DNA from: CAZSVE01 sp964610175
GTDB taxonomy: Bacteria > Pseudomonadota > Gammaproteobacteria > HK1
Assembly: GCA_964610175.1 (NCBI GenBank)
Contig: CAZSVE010000003.1
Location: 1-64,000 of the forward strand
Direction of reading: 5' to 3'
DNA: 64,000 nt
The position numbers and the translations under genes were made by a program. This document shows, piece by piece, positions 52,229-61,038 of the stretch; within the stretch, counting starts at the first letter, position 1, and each line of letters opens with the position of its first letter. A model generated the notes under the pieces. The model was not told the DNA's origin and did no database searches. It saw nothing but the letters and a program-made list of their open reading frames with translations.

Positions 52229-53467
52229 ATGCGAGTATTCATGCTGCCGATACTTATTCTTACGTTTCTCACGTTTCCTGTCGCAAACCATGCGCTACCG
52301 CACAAATACCCGGATTATTCCGATCCGGTACCGGAAGGTTACACGGGAAAAACATTCCGCCTAAGTCAGGATTACCCGTCCTCCATGCCCACCTCCGACC
52401 GCCCGTGGAAGGATATCGACTTCACGAAAAAGCCGAATGAGTACCTCGAAATCGTAAGAAAATATATCTATGAAGGCATGCGGGAAGCAAACTGGGAGGT
52501 CGATAGAAATACCATCGGAAAATGGTATCACGTGCCTTGGATGCACGTCGGTAAAAATCCAAGAGAGTTCATCCATGGCATGACCCAGGAACGCACATTG
52601 AATCCCGGAGACCTGGGACCAAGGCAGACGCGAAAGATTCAAAATTGGGCCGTCGGCTTCTACAACGACTATGGTGGATACACAATAGGGCAGGTTTGGA
52701 AAGACCCCACCAATCCCGATCCGGCTTCCGCCCGCTTCCCGACCGGCACGGTCGTCGCCAAGGTCCTGTTTACCGCAGCAACGGTCGATCAAATCCCGGA
52801 ACTGGCGGGAACCATACAATGGCAGGCCAATATAAACGCCACACTCGATAAAGACAGTCCAAAGAAGATCCAAATGCTAAGGTTGCTGCAAATGGATTTC
52901 GGGGTACGGGACGCACGCGCCGATGGGACTACGGGGTGGGTCTTTGGTACATTCGTCTACGATGGCCGCGCCGATGGGGCCGACGGCTGGGACAAAATGG
53001 TCCCCGTCGGTCTGACGTGGGGCAATGATCCCGGGATTACGCCAACCGGCGTTGCCAATGGCGCAACGCTCGAGGAAGTATTCTTGAACCCGGATGCGCC
53101 GGATTACGCAAGGAATCGATTAGGTTGGGCGGGTCGATTGAATGGCCCGGTGGATGATCCCGAGTCCTCGTGTCTCAGTTGCCACAGTACAGCGCAATGG
53201 CGGCCACAAGCCCAAATGACACCCATCGGAACGGAACGGGAACGCCTGCATTGGTTCCGCAACCTGAAACCGGATCAAGCCTTTACGGAGGGAGAAATCA
53301 GCCTGAATTATTCCCTGCAACTGGCGGCATCCATTCAAAACTTTTTCAATCCGAGTCTAAACCCGGCCATTCCAGCGAAACCGCGCCATCCCTCTCGGCC
53401 AAAAAAAGAAAAATACGATAAGAAAGATATCGATCCGTTCGATCTCGGCTATCCTATCGAGAGGTAA
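52229..53467 (+). CDS. Exported single-heme cytochrome c family protein
   Basis: The 412-residue protein has a cleavable signal peptide (MRVFMLPILILTFLTFPVAN) and one heme site, SSCLSCHST, at about residues 312-320. The long N-terminal part (about 25-300) holds characteristic blocks PWMHVGKNPREFIHGMT, QNWAVGFYNDYGGYTIGQVW, GWVFGTFVYDG and LTWGNDPG. This matches a group of periplasmic cytochrome-like proteins of unknown substrate. A TTG start at 52208 is possible, but ATG 52229, preceded by AAGGAAGGATTGAAG, is preferred. No respiratory partner is adjacent. Confidence 0.82.
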   Translation: MRVFMLPILILTFLTFPVANHALPHKYPDYSDPVPEGYTGKTFRLSQDYPSSMPTSDRPWKDIDFTKKPNEYLEIVRKYIYEGMREANWEVDRNTIGKWYHVPWMHVGKNPREFIHGMTQERTLNPGDLGPRQTRKIQNWAVGFYNDYGGYTIGQVWKDPTNPDPASARFPTGTVVAKVLFTAATVDQIPELAGTIQWQANINATLDKDSPKKIQMLRLLQMDFGVRDARADGTTGWVFGTFVYDGRADGADGWDKMVPVGLTWGNDPGITPTGVANGATLEEVFLNPDAPDYARNRLGWAGRLNGPVDDPESSCLSCHSTAQWRPQAQMTPIGTERERLHWFRNLKPDQAFTEGEISLNYSLQLAASIQNFFNPSLNPAIPAKPRHPSRPKKEKYDKKDIDPFDLGYPIER

Positions 53468-53530
53468 AACAGGTTTTCAGCGCAAAGATCAAAGGCATCG
53501 ACCTTAAGCAATTTTGGTTGAATTTATGCG

Positions 53531-53568
53531 AAATCATGCTTTGTCGGTTTGAGGCGAAGCTTCGCTAG
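53531..53568 (-). repeat. Repeat family A, 5' fragment
   Basis: ATCATGCTTTGTCGGTTTGAG then GCGAAGCTTCGCTAG, just upstream of the next gene. Confidence 0.75.
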
Positions 53569-53592
53569 GGTTTCCAATTGGAGGATGATTCC

Positions 53593-54249
53593 ATGACCGA
53601 CGAAGAACTCAAGGAACTCGTTGCCGGTTTACTGGTTTCTCAGCAGGAGATTTTAGTCTCTCAGCGGGGAAATTTGGCTTTTCAGAAGGAGACAAACGCT
53701 GGTATTAGGGAATTGCGCGCATCCCAACGGGAAACCGATCGGCAAATGAAAGAAACCGATCGGCAGATGAAGGAGACCGATCTGCAAATCAAGGAGCTGG
53801 GCCGTCAGATTGGCGGGCTGGGTAGGAAGTTCGGTGGTTTTACCGAAGGTATGGCCTACCCATCCATGAAGAGGCTGCTGCGGAAGCGTTTCCATATGGA
53901 GACCATTACCCCACGGGTAGAGATATCCCGAAACGGCAAACACATGGAGTTGGATGTGCTGGGCTATTCCAATGGCAAGGGAAATCGGGTCGTGGTCGTG
54001 GAGGTCAAGAGCCGCCTTACCCCGGAAGGCATCGATCGGATGGAGCGAACCATGACCCGTTTCGATGAATTTTTCCCGGAGCATCGGGAAAAGCGACGTT
54101 TCGGGATGATCGCGGCGGTGGATTTTTCCCCGAATGTGGAGATCCAAGCCCGTCGGCGAGGATTCTATCTGGCCCGTATTCAGGACGAGTTGTTTGTCCT
54201 GCAATCCCCGGAATCATTTGAACCTCGCTATTTCGGTGGCGTGTCATGA
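53593..54249 (+). CDS. Coiled-coil plus PD-(D/E)XK nuclease-like protein
   Basis: The 218-residue protein starts with a coiled coil (about 1-75) built of short repeats: RETDRQM, KETDRQM, KETDLQI. It is followed by a PD-(D/E)XK domain with MELDVLGYS (Asp near 120) and VVVVEVKSRLT (E-x-K near 135). Such DUF3782-type proteins are common in mobile or repeat-rich genomes; the target is unknown. ATG 53593 has GGAGG 8 bases upstream. It lies in the accessory block between ftsK and lolA. Confidence 0.82.
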   Translation: MTDEELKELVAGLLVSQQEILVSQRGNLAFQKETNAGIRELRASQRETDRQMKETDRQMKETDLQIKELGRQIGGLGRKFGGFTEGMAYPSMKRLLRKRFHMETITPRVEISRNGKHMELDVLGYSNGKGNRVVVVEVKSRLTPEGIDRMERTMTRFDEFFPEHREKRRFGMIAAVDFSPNVEIQARRRGFYLARIQDELFVLQSPESFEPRYFGGVS

Positions 54250-54838
54250 GCAGCGTTGCACCTCGGGCCGAAATAATGGAAACCAAGGGCTGTCTCGGTC
54301 TCTCGACAGAATATCGGGATCGCGGCATTCTCCTCGGCTGGCGATTGATATTTTTGCCAACCGATCCATCGAGAGGCCTGGAAGTGGGCAAGGTATGGGT
54401 TTTCGGTGTTGATCGAGAGAGTTCCGAACCCGAACCATATCCTGGCGAAGCCTCGCTTCGAACCGATGAAGCGTGATTTGATATTAGCAAAATCAGTGTC
54501 TTGTAGAATTTGACTCGTTTGCGAAAATGAGCGGGGAATAAACGAAGCAATGCCCCGTGGAAATCGATTATCAGAACCTCGACGCTCCCCGGTAATCCCC
54601 CTCTCCCCCGAAGAACCACCCCACGACTTCTTCTCAGGTAGCGCCGCCAGCGGCGAGAATCATTCTCCGTTGTCATCTCCACCGGAAGAAGACATCTTCG
54701 GATTCCACGGGAATATTCGCTTCCCGGTTTTTTGCCGCTGTATGTGGGCAGGCGGATCGGCGGAAAGGATCGTTTACTATAGGCGGGAAAGACCGCATGG
54801 AACACGCCACGATAAGACACACATGACGAACCAAAAAA
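54250..54838. other. Intergenic region before the ATPase/TOPRIM pair
   Basis: A 76-codon frame (54246..54476) overlaps the previous stop by ATGA but ends inside a family A copy and has no recognisable content. The family A copy is at 54442..54546. The rest (54547..54838) shows nothing gene-like. Confidence 0.5.
54442..54546 (+). repeat. Repeat family A, copy
   Basis: CTGGCGAAGCCTCGCTTCGA ... CTTGTAGAATTTGACTCG ... ATGAGCGGGGAATAAACGAA. Confidence 0.85.
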
Positions 54839-55978
54839 ATGCGACTGAAATCCGTTGAATACACTGAACGCCAAGGTACGCTCCAGGAGTGGACGCTGCG
54901 CGGATTGACCCTGGAGGATATCAACCTGCTGGTGGGCAAGAACGCCTCCGGCAAGAGCATGATTCTTAATATTATCCACGGGGTTGCCCATGGAATTGTC
55001 GGCAGGCGCCCGCCGCCTACCCATGAACATTTTACGTTTGTATTCGACGAAAACGAGCTGGAAACCAGATACGAGTTAGGAGCCGAGAATGGAAAGCTCG
55101 TTTCTGAATGCTTTACGGTGGACAACGAGGTCAAGCTGGAGCGCGGCCCAGGGGGCGTAGGCAGAATCCATGCCGAGAAGGAAGGAAAATTTATCGAGTT
55201 CCAGACCCCGGAGGACCAACTGGCTATCGCTGCCCGACGCGATACCCTCCAGCATTCGTTCTTCGAGCCGATGAGTCAGTGGGCCGATTCGCTGTATTTC
55301 TATGCGTTCGGTACCCCGTTGGGGAAAGATCGCGGGGCGGTACTCACCGATGATATATCGGGCGTGGATTCCAAGGATCCATCACAAGTAGTCGCTATTT
55401 TTCACAAAGGAAAAAGGCAATTCGGCGACAAATTCATCGATGCGGTGCGGGAAGACTTCAAGGTGGTCGGCTACGCCATCGACGACATCGGACTCACGAC
55501 GCCTCTTCGTTATATGGGAATGAATGCGCCAATCTCTGGTAGCGAATTGTTGGTGATCTATGTCCAGGAGGCCGGCCTGCCAGGGATTACCGAGCAAACC
55601 GAAATGTCTCAGGGAATGTTCCGCGCCCTGTCTCTCATCATCCAGATCGATTACGCCGTCCTCGTCGGCACGCCGAGCTGCATCCTCATCGACGATATCG
55701 GCGAGGGACTGGATTTCGAGCGCTCCGTGAATCTCATCGATGTCCTGATAAAAAAGGCCAAGAACTCCGCCGTGCAGCTCATCATGGCCAGCAACGATTC
55801 CTTCGTCATAAACCATGTGCCTTTGGAGGTCTGTGCCTTTGTCGACCGACAGGACAACCATGTGGAGATCCGGAATTATGCCAACTCCAGGGAGATCTTC
55901 GACCGCTTCCAGTTTACCGGCCTCAACAACTTCGATTTCCTGGCCTTCGATTACCTGCGTGCGGAGGTCGAGGAATGA
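54839..55978 (+). CDS. AAA/ABC-type ATPase of an OLD-like two-gene unit
   Basis: The 379-residue protein has Walker A GKNASGKS at 33-40, an ABC signature-like MSQGMFRALSL near 256, and Walker B CILIDDIGEGLDFE near 280, with a long inserted middle region. The order matches SMC/RecF-related ATPases of the OLD type (AAA_15/AAA_21 group). The next gene, a TOPRIM-like nuclease, overlaps by ATGA (55975..55978), so the two products are made together. Pairs of such an ATPase with a TOPRIM nuclease are known in phage defence (OLD, Gabija, PARIS); which, if any, this belongs to I cannot say. Confidence 0.82.
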   Translation: MRLKSVEYTERQGTLQEWTLRGLTLEDINLLVGKNASGKSMILNIIHGVAHGIVGRRPPPTHEHFTFVFDENELETRYELGAENGKLVSECFTVDNEVKLERGPGGVGRIHAEKEGKFIEFQTPEDQLAIAARRDTLQHSFFEPMSQWADSLYFYAFGTPLGKDRGAVLTDDISGVDSKDPSQVVAIFHKGKRQFGDKFIDAVREDFKVVGYAIDDIGLTTPLRYMGMNAPISGSELLVIYVQEAGLPGITEQTEMSQGMFRALSLIIQIDYAVLVGTPSCILIDDIGEGLDFERSVNLIDVLIKKAKNSAVQLIMASNDSFVINHVPLEVCAFVDRQDNHVEIRNYANSREIFDRFQFTGLNNFDFLAFDYLRAEVEE

Positions 55979-56766
55979 ACGGGTCCGAGGTGAATAAGTC
56001 GATGGTCAATAAGCTGGCCATCTTCGTGGAGGGCCGTACAGAGCAGATCTTCGTGGAGAGATTGGTTCGCTTCCTCGGGGAGAGTGTAGATCTGGCCATC
56101 CGCGTCGATGGCGCGGAAGGGGGACGACACAAACCTCGTCGTTTTATCCGGATGAGCGGAACCAGGGAAACGGAGGGATATGAGTTCTTCGTTCTCATCG
56201 TGAATTGTGGCCAGGACGCACGCGTCAAATCGGATATTCTGAAACGCTACAACCGTTTAGTCAGCCAGGGCTACCGCTACATCATCGGAATCCGCGACGT
56301 CCATCCCCATGACCGGAAAGATACCCACCATATTCGGCAAGGATTCCAGTTCGGATTACCCACCACGCCATGCAAGCCGGTCTTGATCCTGGCCATCATG
56401 GAGATCGAGGCTTGGTTCCTGGCCGAATACGCGCACTTTCCCCGCATCCACCCGAGCCTCACCAGGGCGCGAATCGGACGGGAATTCGGCTTCGATCCCG
56501 CCGAGGACGACATGCAGCTTCGCGACCACCCGGCCAGGGATCTGGAAGCCATCTACTTCCTGGAGGCAATCCCCTACGCAAAGAGCCGCGAAAACGTGGA
56601 ACGAACCGTGGATAGCCTGGATTTTTCCCGTATCCGAGACGAGGTGGCGGCACGGATCGCCGATCTTGCAAGATTGACGGGGCTGATTCGGGCCTTTTTC
56701 ACGTATTCCGAACAAACCGACAAGGTGTGCGATGAGTCCCTCCCTCGACCACGGCTGTCTGTGTAG
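55975..56766 (+). CDS. TOPRIM-like nuclease (DUF4276-like), partner of the ATPase
   Basis: The 263-residue protein opens with LAIFVEGRTEQIFVERLVRF (Glu at 19), the first TOPRIM-type acidic motif. It then has IIGIRDVHPHDRKDTHH near 105-120 and MEIEAWFLAEYAHF near 141, supplying the further acidic residues. This pattern fits DUF4276-like proteins that pair with ABC-type ATPases. ATG 55975 overlaps the ATPase stop. The final residues (PRPRLSV) run into the family A copy at 56764. Activity is inferred. Confidence 0.78.
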   Translation: MNGSEVNKSMVNKLAIFVEGRTEQIFVERLVRFLGESVDLAIRVDGAEGGRHKPRRFIRMSGTRETEGYEFFVLIVNCGQDARVKSDILKRYNRLVSQGYRYIIGIRDVHPHDRKDTHHIRQGFQFGLPTTPCKPVLILAIMEIEAWFLAEYAHFPRIHPSLTRARIGREFGFDPAEDDMQLRDHPARDLEAIYFLEAIPYAKSRENVERTVDSLDFSRIRDEVAARIADLARLTGLIRAFFTYSEQTDKVCDESLPRPRLSV

Positions 56767-56875
56767 CGAGGCTTCGCTTCGAGCCCACAAGGCATGATCC
56801 ATGCGGCTGGTGAAGCAAAACCGGTGTTTTGTAAAACTCGACTTGTCTGCGAAGCCGAGCGGGAAATAGACAAAG
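56764..56875 (+). repeat. Repeat family A, copy
   Basis: TAGCGAGGCTTCGCTTCGAG ... TTTGTAAAACTCGACTTG ... CCGAGCGGGAAATAGACAAA; it starts at the stop codon of the TOPRIM-like gene. Confidence 0.9.
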
Positions 56876-57060
56876 TAGGCGCATCATCGTGGAGATCTGA
56901 AAAGGCCGGGCAATGGGATGTCTGACCGGAACTGACCCTGGAATCGGTGTCGGCATGGTCCCCGATATCGCGGTCTGTGAGGAGGCTGCGCTCCAGTGGG
57001 ATTTTCGGGAAGATGCCATCGAAAGATGTCATGGAATGCGCCGTGTTTCCAAGGCGGGTC

Positions 57061-57291
57061 ATGGAGGTGATCTCCCCCAGCCAATCCATCCATGACCTGA
57101 TGCAAAAAGCGGAAAAATTTCTACGGGCCGATATTCCGGACAATCTGTACCATAGAGTCGGAGGGAAGAATGATTATCATGGGATCGATTATCGGAACAA
57201 CCCCGTGTTTGCCACTGCCTATCTGGCCGAGGAAAACGAACATGAATCGATGAAATGGCTCGATGTCGAATTTCGGGATTTCTTTCTATGA
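57061..57291 (+). CDS. Small protein of unknown function
   Basis: A 76-residue open frame (MEVISPSQSIHDLMQKAEKF ... YHRVGGKNDYHGIDYRNNP ... LAEENEHESMKWLDVEF). The composition looks like a real soluble protein, but I recognise no family, and it may be a fragment of a longer gene. It lies 57 bases before lolA. ATG 57061 has AAGGCGGGTC upstream; ATG 57031 in frame is an alternative. Confidence 0.4.
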   Translation: MEVISPSQSIHDLMQKAEKFLRADIPDNLYHRVGGKNDYHGIDYRNNPVFATAYLAEENEHESMKWLDVEFRDFFL

Positions 57292-57348
57292 ATTCGTGTT
57301 GTTTGTCGGTCTTTTCCCAGTAAGAAACCGCAATCTCCAGGAGTATCC

Positions 57349-58173
57349 ATGACACCAATCGGATCGTCTCATTCCCTATCATGGGGTTCGCCATATTCAG
57401 GGTCATATTCGGGACCATATTCAAGAGGGCATGCGCCTGGATATATGCCTCCTCGCCCATGCCGATACCGTGGGCGGCCTTCGACGGCAGTGCAGGTTTT
57501 CCTGCTTCTATGCTGCGTTCTATCGTTCCTGTGTCCTATGCCGGGTCGCGCCGAGACCGATGCCTCCCCGGTGATTTTGGAGCACCTGAACCGGTTTCTC
57601 CAGGAGGTCGACACCCTGGCGGCGAATTTCGAACAGGCCCTGTTCGATGAGGAAGGGCAATCCCTGGAGGATTCCAGGGGGATTGTGTATCTGGCGCGCC
57701 CGAAACGGTTCCATTGGGCATACGAGGAACCCTATGAACAGACCATCGTGGCCGATGGGAAGCGGGTATGGTTTTATGACAAGGACATTGCCCAGGTCAT
57801 CGTAAAGCCCTGGAATTCCTTTTCACCGGACACCCCCATTGCCCTCCTGACCATGGCCCGACCTTTGGAGGAGATCTTCGTTGCCAGGGAGATCGCGCCT
57901 GAGGAAATGGCCATGGGGGCGAGGTCTTCACGGCAATGGGTCCGGTTGACGCCGAAATCCTCGGAGGCCACGTTCGTCGACATCAGGCTGGGGCTCGGCA
58001 AGGAAACCGTCGAGGTCATGGAGCTGTCCGACAGTTTCGGACAGCTAACGCGGCTTACGTTCTCGAAGGTAGTCACCAATCCGAAATTGGATCCCAAGAT
58101 CTTTTCCTTCACGCCACCGGAAGGCACCGACGTGGTGGGCCTGGATGTCGAGGGTAAAAAATCGCATCCCTGA
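57349..58173 (+). CDS. lolA: Outer-membrane lipoprotein carrier protein LolA
   Basis: This periplasmic chaperone carries lipoproteins from LolCDE to LolB. The 274 residues have an unusually long N-terminus: about 45 residues rich in Ser/Gly/Tyr/Pro precede the hydrophobic signal segment (VFLLLCCVLSFLCPMPGRA). The mature part has the LolA blocks LQEVDTLAANFEQALFDEEG, GIVYLARPKRFHWAYEEPYEQ, VADGKRVWFYD and LDPKIFSFTPPEGTDVVGLD. ATG 57349 has CAGGAG upstream; an inner start could remove the odd leader. Normally it follows ftsK directly. Confidence 0.93.
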   Translation: MTPIGSSHSLSWGSPYSGSYSGPYSRGHAPGYMPPRPCRYRGRPSTAVQVFLLLCCVLSFLCPMPGRAETDASPVILEHLNRFLQEVDTLAANFEQALFDEEGQSLEDSRGIVYLARPKRFHWAYEEPYEQTIVADGKRVWFYDKDIAQVIVKPWNSFSPDTPIALLTMARPLEEIFVAREIAPEEMAMGARSSRQWVRLTPKSSEATFVDIRLGLGKETVEVMELSDSFGQLTRLTFSKVVTNPKLDPKIFSFTPPEGTDVVGLDVEGKKSHP

Positions 58174-58352
58174 CTCGGGGGACGGGGAGGACAGGATCGA
58201 TACCGAATATCGGTCCGGAAGGCCCACGGGAAGGTCTCGGTGGTTGGCGCAAGTTGGCCCCGAAAAATTCCCGACATACGCCGAGAGGTTCCGCGCCGAC
58301 TCTTGTTTCAGCTACTCTTACAGGAAATTCGTGAACGCAGGATAGAAAGAAA

Positions 58353-60998
58353 ATGAAAGATCGTTACTCCCCGCAACAGATAGAAGCCCAAATACAGCAG
58401 CAGTGGGAAGCAGCCGACACATTTCGGGTCATCGAGGCCCCCGGGCGGGAAAAATTCTATTGCCTCTCCATGTTCCCATACCCCAGCGGACGCCTGCACA
58501 TGGGACACGTGCGCAACTACACCATCGGGGACGTCATCGCTCGTTACCAACGCATGTTGGGGAAAAACGTCCTGCAACCCATGGGTTGGGACGCCTTCGG
58601 CCTCCCCGCCGAAAACGCCGCCATGGCCAACCAGGTTCCCCCCGCCGCCTGGACCTACAAAAACATCGACTACATGCGCGCGCAACTAAAAAGGCTCGGG
58701 TTCGGGTACGACTGGCAGCGGGAACTTGCCACCTGCCGCCCCGACTACTACCGCTGGGAGCAATGGTTGTTCACCCGGCTTCTGGCCAAGGGCCTCGTCT
58801 ACAAAAAGAGCGCCGAGGTCAATTGGGACCCGGTAGACAAAACCGTATTGGCCAATGAACAGGTGGTGGACGGTCGTGGTTGGCGATCCGGGGCCATCGT
58901 CGAGCGCCGCGAGATCCCCCAGTGGTTTCTGCGCATCACCGCCTATGCCGAGGAACTCCTCGCCGAGATCGACCAGCTCCATGGCTGGCCGGAGGCGGTG
59001 CGCACCATGCAAAGAAACTGGATCGGCAAATCCGAAGGGGTGGAATTCTCCCTCGCCATCCATGACGAATCACCCGGAGAAGAAGAACCCATCCGGGTCT
59101 ACACCACGCGCCCGGACACCATCATGGGCGTCACCTTCGTCGCCGTATCCGCGGGACATCCCCTGGCGCGCAAGGCCGCCGAGCATGATCCCGACATCGC
59201 CGAGTTCCTCGCCGAATGCCAGCGCACCGACACCTCCGAGGCCGCCCTGGAGACCATGGAAAAACGCGGTATGCCACTCGGCATCGACGCCATCCACCCC
59301 ATCACCGGTGGCAAGGTACCGGTCTGGGTCGCCAACTTCGTGCTCCAGGGCTACGGCACCGGGGCCATCATGTCGGTACCCGCCCACGACCAGCGGGACC
59401 ACGACTTCGCCCGGAAATACGGGCTTCCCATCGTGCCGGTGGTGTTTCCGAAAGATCCCCGTGACCCGGGGGGGCAAGGATCGGGCCAAAATCCGGACGT
59501 CCGGGATTGGGATTTCGAGCAATCCGCCTTCGTCGAAAAGGGCATCCTCGGGAACTCCGGCCAATTCTCCGGGCTCGACTCCAAAGAGGCCTTCGGGCGC
59601 ATCGCCGACTGGCTCCAGGTGCGCGGCAAGGGGCAGCGCAAGACCAACTTTCGTCTCCGGGACTGGGGCATCTCGCGCCAGCGATACTGGGGCGCGCCCA
59701 TCCCCGTCATCAACTGCCCCGCCTGCGGGGTGGTCCCGGTCCCCGACCAGGACCTCCCCGTGCTCCTCCCCGAAGACGTTCGGCTCGGCGACGGAAGCTC
59801 ACCCATCAAGGGCGACCCGGCATTCTTCGAGACCACCTGCCCCACCTGTGGCGGCAAGGCCGAGCGCGAAACCGACACCTTCGATACCTTCATGGAATCC
59901 TCCTGGTACTACGCCCGCTACGCCTGCCCCGACCAGGACCGGGCCATGCTCGATGAAAAGGCCGACTATTGGCTCCCGGTGGACCAGTACATCGGTGGCA
60001 TCGAACACGCCATCCTGCATCTCCTCTACGCCCGCTTCTTCCACAAGCTATTGCGGGACGCCGGATTCGTTACCAGCAACGAACCCTTCGCCAACCTCCT
60101 CACCCAGGGCATGGTCTTGAAAGACGGCGCCAAGATGTCCAAATCCAAGGGCAACACCGTCGACCCCGAACAGCTCATCGAAAAATACGGCGCCGACACC
60201 GTGCGCCTTTTCGTCATGTTCGCCGCCCCTCCGGACCAGGCACTGGAATGGTCCGACAGCGCCGTCGAGGGTGCCTTCCGCTTCCTGCGTCGCCTGTGGC
60301 GGCTGGTGGCCAGTCATGTGGAGGAAAATGGTGACCGTCATTTCGGCAGGGATCGCCGGGAGCAAGTAGAAGGGACGGCAACAAACGACGCCCAAAAGGA
60401 ACTGCGACGACGCATCCACGAAACCATCGTCAAGGTCAGTGACGACATCGGACGGCGCTACACCTTCAACACCGCCATCGCCGCCATCATGGAACTGGTC
60501 AATGAATTGACCCGTTGGCAGGAACGCGGGGTCCAATCAGCATCGCCGACACCAACACCAACGCCGTCGTCGAGACCATCCCCGGAATCGTCGCCGAAAT
60601 CATCCGGCGAGCCATCGGCAGAGGCCCCAAAGGCCCCAGCCGGCGAGACCTCGAAACGGGCGCTGCTCCAGGAAGGCATCGAGACCGTCGTTCTCCTCCT
60701 CTCCCCCATCGTCCCCCACATCACCGCCGCCCTGTGGCGGGAACTGGGACACCCCGAACCCATCATCGATGCCCCCTGGCCCAAGGCCGACCCCGACGCC
60801 TTGCTGCGCGACCAAATCACCCTGGTGGTGCAGGTCAAAGGTAAGCTCCGCGCTCAGGTGACCGTGGCCGCCAATGCGAGCCGGGAGGAAGTGGAACAGG
60901 CGGCGCTCGCCAATGAAAACGTCCAAAAGTTCATGGAGGGAAAGCCGGTCAGGAAGATCATCGTGGTGCCGGGGAAGTTGGTGAATGTGGTGGTGTGA
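58353..60998 (+). CDS. leuS: Leucyl-tRNA synthetase with a low-complexity insertion
   Basis: This class I synthetase charges tRNA-Leu. HMGH at 49-52 (PYPSGRLHMGH), the editing domain (PDTIMGVTFVAVSAGHPLA), the DWGISRQRYWGAPIP block, zinc-type cysteines (CPACG, CPTCGG) and KMSKS near 595 are all present. The 881 residues include an insertion of about 42 residues (roughly 727-768) rich in Ser/Pro/Thr/Ala (QSASPTPTPTPSSRPSPE then SSPKSSGEPSAEAPKAP) in the anticodon-binding helical domain, which normal LeuS lacks. It is followed closely (40 bases) by an unrelated small gene. Confidence 0.97.
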   Translation: MKDRYSPQQIEAQIQQQWEAADTFRVIEAPGREKFYCLSMFPYPSGRLHMGHVRNYTIGDVIARYQRMLGKNVLQPMGWDAFGLPAENAAMANQVPPAAWTYKNIDYMRAQLKRLGFGYDWQRELATCRPDYYRWEQWLFTRLLAKGLVYKKSAEVNWDPVDKTVLANEQVVDGRGWRSGAIVERREIPQWFLRITAYAEELLAEIDQLHGWPEAVRTMQRNWIGKSEGVEFSLAIHDESPGEEEPIRVYTTRPDTIMGVTFVAVSAGHPLARKAAEHDPDIAEFLAECQRTDTSEAALETMEKRGMPLGIDAIHPITGGKVPVWVANFVLQGYGTGAIMSVPAHDQRDHDFARKYGLPIVPVVFPKDPRDPGGQGSGQNPDVRDWDFEQSAFVEKGILGNSGQFSGLDSKEAFGRIADWLQVRGKGQRKTNFRLRDWGISRQRYWGAPIPVINCPACGVVPVPDQDLPVLLPEDVRLGDGSSPIKGDPAFFETTCPTCGGKAERETDTFDTFMESSWYYARYACPDQDRAMLDEKADYWLPVDQYIGGIEHAILHLLYARFFHKLLRDAGFVTSNEPFANLLTQGMVLKDGAKMSKSKGNTVDPEQLIEKYGADTVRLFVMFAAPPDQALEWSDSAVEGAFRFLRRLWRLVASHVEENGDRHFGRDRREQVEGTATNDAQKELRRRIHETIVKVSDDIGRRYTFNTAIAAIMELVNELTRWQERGVQSASPTPTPTPSSRPSPESSPKSSGEPSAEAPKAPAGETSKRALLQEGIETVVLLLSPIVPHITAALWRELGHPEPIIDAPWPKADPDALLRDQITLVVQVKGKLRAQVTVAANASREEVEQAALANENVQKFMEGKPVRKIIVVPGKLVNVVV

Positions 60999-61038
60999 AG
61001 AGGTCGACTCTCGCGTCTTTGCGTGGAAACGAGCGAAT

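Noticed and set aside
54246..54476. A 76-codon frame overlapping the PD-(D/E)XK gene stop by ATGA
   Set aside because: The overlap looked operon-like, but the frame ends in repeat A and has no recognisable or structured content.
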